DNA of 49,237 nt from CAZFXZ01 sp964523165 (lineage in GTDB: Bacteria; Patescibacteriota; Patescibacteriia; JACRDY01), in assembly GCA_964523165.1 (NCBI GenBank), contig CAZFXZ010000001.1:1-49237 (forward strand), written 5' to 3'. Positions 48,014 through 49,237 of the stretch are shown one piece after another (position 1 is the stretch's first letter; each line of letters opens with the position of its first letter). The notes under the pieces are model-generated. The model was not told the origin of the DNA and did no database searches. It was given only the letters and a program-made list of their open reading frames with translations. The translations under genes were made by a program, and so were the position numbers.

Positions 48014-48406
48014 TTAAAATTCGTTAGGTTGATGATGATTGGATAAAAATATAAATTCCAAAACCGCCAATAAAGCGACGAATAAAACCGCCGACAATGG
48101 ATTAAGCAATTGTAATTTCAACAAAGACAAACTACCAACCAACAAAATCGTGAACAAAATTGCCTGACGAAAAGCCGTCGAAACCTGATAACCAGTCAAA
48201 ACATCGCTGGGTCGCAAGGCGCGACGCAACAATAAACCCAACAAAGCAAAGGTCCCAATCAAGGCCAAAGACAACGACCCATAAAACAACAAGAAATCTA
48301 AATTGACAGCCACGGTCGGATCGATGCGAAATATCACCGCCAACCAAGCCGCCCAACAAAAAGTGGTGGCCAGAGCTAAGGCAAAAAGATAGCTTTTGGC
48401 AGTCAT
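48014..48406 (-). CDS. Hypothetical membrane protein with four helices
   Basis: 130 residues, four hydrophobic segments (about 7-27, 38-62, 82-100 and 105-123) joined by short basic loops (LLRRALRPSDVLTGYQVSTAFRQ). No family recognised. It begins a unit with its own promoter (48431-48459) and precedes proS by 3 nt, so it is the first gene of the proS-mre-mrd operon. The function is unknown. Confidence 0.65.
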   Translation of the reverse strand: MTAKSYLFALALATTFCWAAWLAVIFRIDPTVAVNLDFLLFYGSLSLALIGTFALLGLLLRRALRPSDVLTGYQVSTAFRQAILFTILLVGSLSLLKLQLLNPLSAVLFVALLAVLEFIFLSNHHQPNEF

Positions 48407-48430
48407 GGTGGCAAAAACCTAAGTGAACTT

Positions 48431-48459
48431 ATGTTAGCAGATTTACCCCCGTCCCACAA
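48431..48459 (-). promoter_or_regulatory. Promoter of the proS-mreBCD-mrdA operon
   Basis: TTGTGG (48454-48459), 17-nt spacer, TAACAT with TGC extension (48431-48436) on the minus strand; leader about 18 nt. Confidence 0.5.
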
Positions 48460-48465
48460 GCTTTT

Positions 48466-48756
48466 TTAGACCAAAAAACTCAGCTTTTCAACGACTGGGC
48501 CACCCAATTTATCATTAAGCTGGCCAATAATTTGACCTTGAGACAATTTGACTTCTTGAGCCAAAACTGACGAAAAACAAGTAATGGTTAAGACGCCCTG
48601 ACGATAACGTAAGGCTTTGACCTGATCACGATATTCTGGGCCCAAAACCTGACTGACAATATCGGCAAAATAAGCCACGGCCCGCGCGGCCTGGACCTGC
48701 CGACCGATCCCGGCCTCTTTTATAGAATTGGACAAAAGATTCTTTAATGACTGCAT
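48466..48756 (-). CDS. dciA: DciA family (DUF721) helicase-loader protein
   Basis: 96 residues from MQSLKNLLSNSIKEAGIGRQ. A longer frame to 48837 would overlap the upstream gene and terminator. The C-terminal half matches the DUF721 pattern: VKALRYRQGVLTITCFSSVLAQEVKLSQGQIIGQLNDKLGGPVVEKLSFLV. The N-terminal helix pair (AARAVAYFADIVSQVLG) is in place of the usual W-x-x-I-V motif. DciA loads DnaB at the origin in bacteria that lack DnaC/DnaI. The dnaB gene is at 38767, in the same window. Confidence 0.75.
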   Translation of the reverse strand: MQSLKNLLSNSIKEAGIGRQVQAARAVAYFADIVSQVLGPEYRDQVKALRYRQGVLTITCFSSVLAQEVKLSQGQIIGQLNDKLGGPVVEKLSFLV

Positions 48757-48785
48757 AGTGCTTAGTTTAGCAAGTTTAGACAAAT

Positions 48786-48810
48786 AAAAAAACCCAAACG
48801 GTCTTGGGTT
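48786..48810 (-). terminator. Terminator between the 138-residue gene and dciA
   Basis: Minus-strand stem AACCCAA/TTGGGTT (48804-48810 with 48791-48797) with a 6-nt loop, then a T-run from 48790. Confidence 0.7.
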
Positions 48811-48811
48811 T

Positions 48812-49228
48812 TTAAACAAATTTATTGATAATTTCACTCCACTTTTTCAGATTGGTCGTCACCGAGCCCGCCAGTCTTTTTAGGCGAAACAACTGTTCAC
48901 GACTCAACGATCCCAGAGCCTGCTCAAAATCGTTGGGTGAACTATTGGCCCGCTCAAAACCGGACGCCAATCTTTCAATGTTGGCAAAAAACTCTCGGAC
49001 TTCTTTTTGCCAGCGATCTTGCGCCACAGTACGACCGCCAGTCACCCGAGTTTGCCCGGGGATGAAATCCGCCAATTTCCTGCCTCGCTCCGTCGCGGGT
49101 AAACGACCCTTTTTGCGACTCAAAACATGCTGGCGAAATTCCCCCAGAGCTTTTTTGACGACTTGGGGGTTGGGGATAGCGGTGAGTTTCAAAGCCTCTT
49201 GGACCGAAATATTTCCGACCTGAGGCAT
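48812..49228 (-). CDS. Hypothetical protein, possibly 5'-truncated
   Basis: 138 residues from ATG 49228; the frame stays open to the window edge, so the true start may lie outside. It is basic and helical (VVKKALGEFRQHVLSRKKGRLPATERGRKLADFIPGQTRV, then WQKEVREFFANIERLASGF and LSREQLFRLKRLAGSVTTNLKKW). No membrane segment, no Cys and no catalytic motif. I do not recognise the family. It ends in a terminator separating it from dciA. Confidence 0.6.
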   Translation of the reverse strand: MPQVGNISVQEALKLTAIPNPQVVKKALGEFRQHVLSRKKGRLPATERGRKLADFIPGQTRVTGGRTVAQDRWQKEVREFFANIERLASGFERANSSPNDFEQALGSLSREQLFRLKRLAGSVTTNLKKWSEIINKFV

Positions 49229-49237
49229 GATCTCATC

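Noticed and set aside
1..49237. Alternative genetic code (TGA as glycine)
   Set aside because: Several complete genes (uvrC, uvrA, murC) end in TGA at the expected C-terminus and none needs TGA read through.
1..49237. CRISPR array, transposase or prophage genes
   Set aside because: No regularly spaced direct repeats, no DDE or integrase motifs and no phage structural genes were seen. The only repeat-like elements are the palindromes at 24736-24845 and 29731-29845.

Overview
This 49.2 kb window looks like a chromosome segment of an uncultured Patescibacteria (CPR) bacterium, probably from a metagenome assembly. That placement is inferred from gene content and style. The genes are compact and often overlap by 4 nt (ATGA). 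Transketolase is split, SecD carries an inserted parvulin domain, DciA (not DnaC) accompanies DnaB, and there are many small one-TM proteins with no clear family. I saw no convincing Shine-Dalgarno sequence ahead of any start I inspected. TGA serves as a stop (uvrC, uvrA, murC), so this is code 11 and not the TGA=Gly code of Gracilibacteria/Absconditabacteria. Two 100-N scaffold gaps lie at 12922-13021 and 16660-16759. Each is flanked by an exact direct duplication (24 and 55 nt), so both gaps are probably artefacts of overlapping contig ends.

Layout: 1-3971 (minus) holds an envelope glycosyltransferase operon. 4014-10373 (minus) is uvrB-uvrA-uvrC. 10374-10904 has no protein gene but carries two tandem minus-strand transcription units, each with a promoter and a terminator, predicted as structured RNAs. 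Next are rluB, rarA and tRNA-Pro. 13613-18061 (minus) encodes pentose-phosphate enzymes (split transketolase, Rpe-like, RpiB) and a 2-hydroxyacid dehydrogenase. It is followed by a GT-B glycosyltransferase, a frameshifted cation exchanger, an Ivy-like lysozyme-inhibitor protein and a D,D-carboxypeptidase. 22227-24338 holds DUF2231, a coiled-coil protein, greA and an SGNH hydrolase. 24376-24920 is an RNA operon: tRNA-Thr, rpmG, tRNA-Trp. Its tRNA-Thr gene is split in the anticodon by a 110-nt insertion that contains a second complete tRNA-Thr.

24926-49228 is mostly housekeeping: secDF, a Nudix/CYTH cluster, secA, murC-murB-hpf, glyA, an ABC exporter, dnaB-ybaB-recR, rplU, and the elongation cluster proS-mreB-mreC-mreD-mrdA-DUF192, then dciA. 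Cell-wall synthesis (murBC, mreBCD, mrdA, dacA), protein export (secA, secDF) and replication or repair (uvrABC, rarA, recR, dnaB, dciA) dominate.

The main novelties are the nested tRNA-Thr genes, the two structured RNAs ahead of uvrBAC, the recurring TTGnnn-17-TAnAAT promoters placed 6-13 nt before start codons (leaderless or nearly leaderless mRNAs), and the apparently permuted parvulin domain inside SecD.
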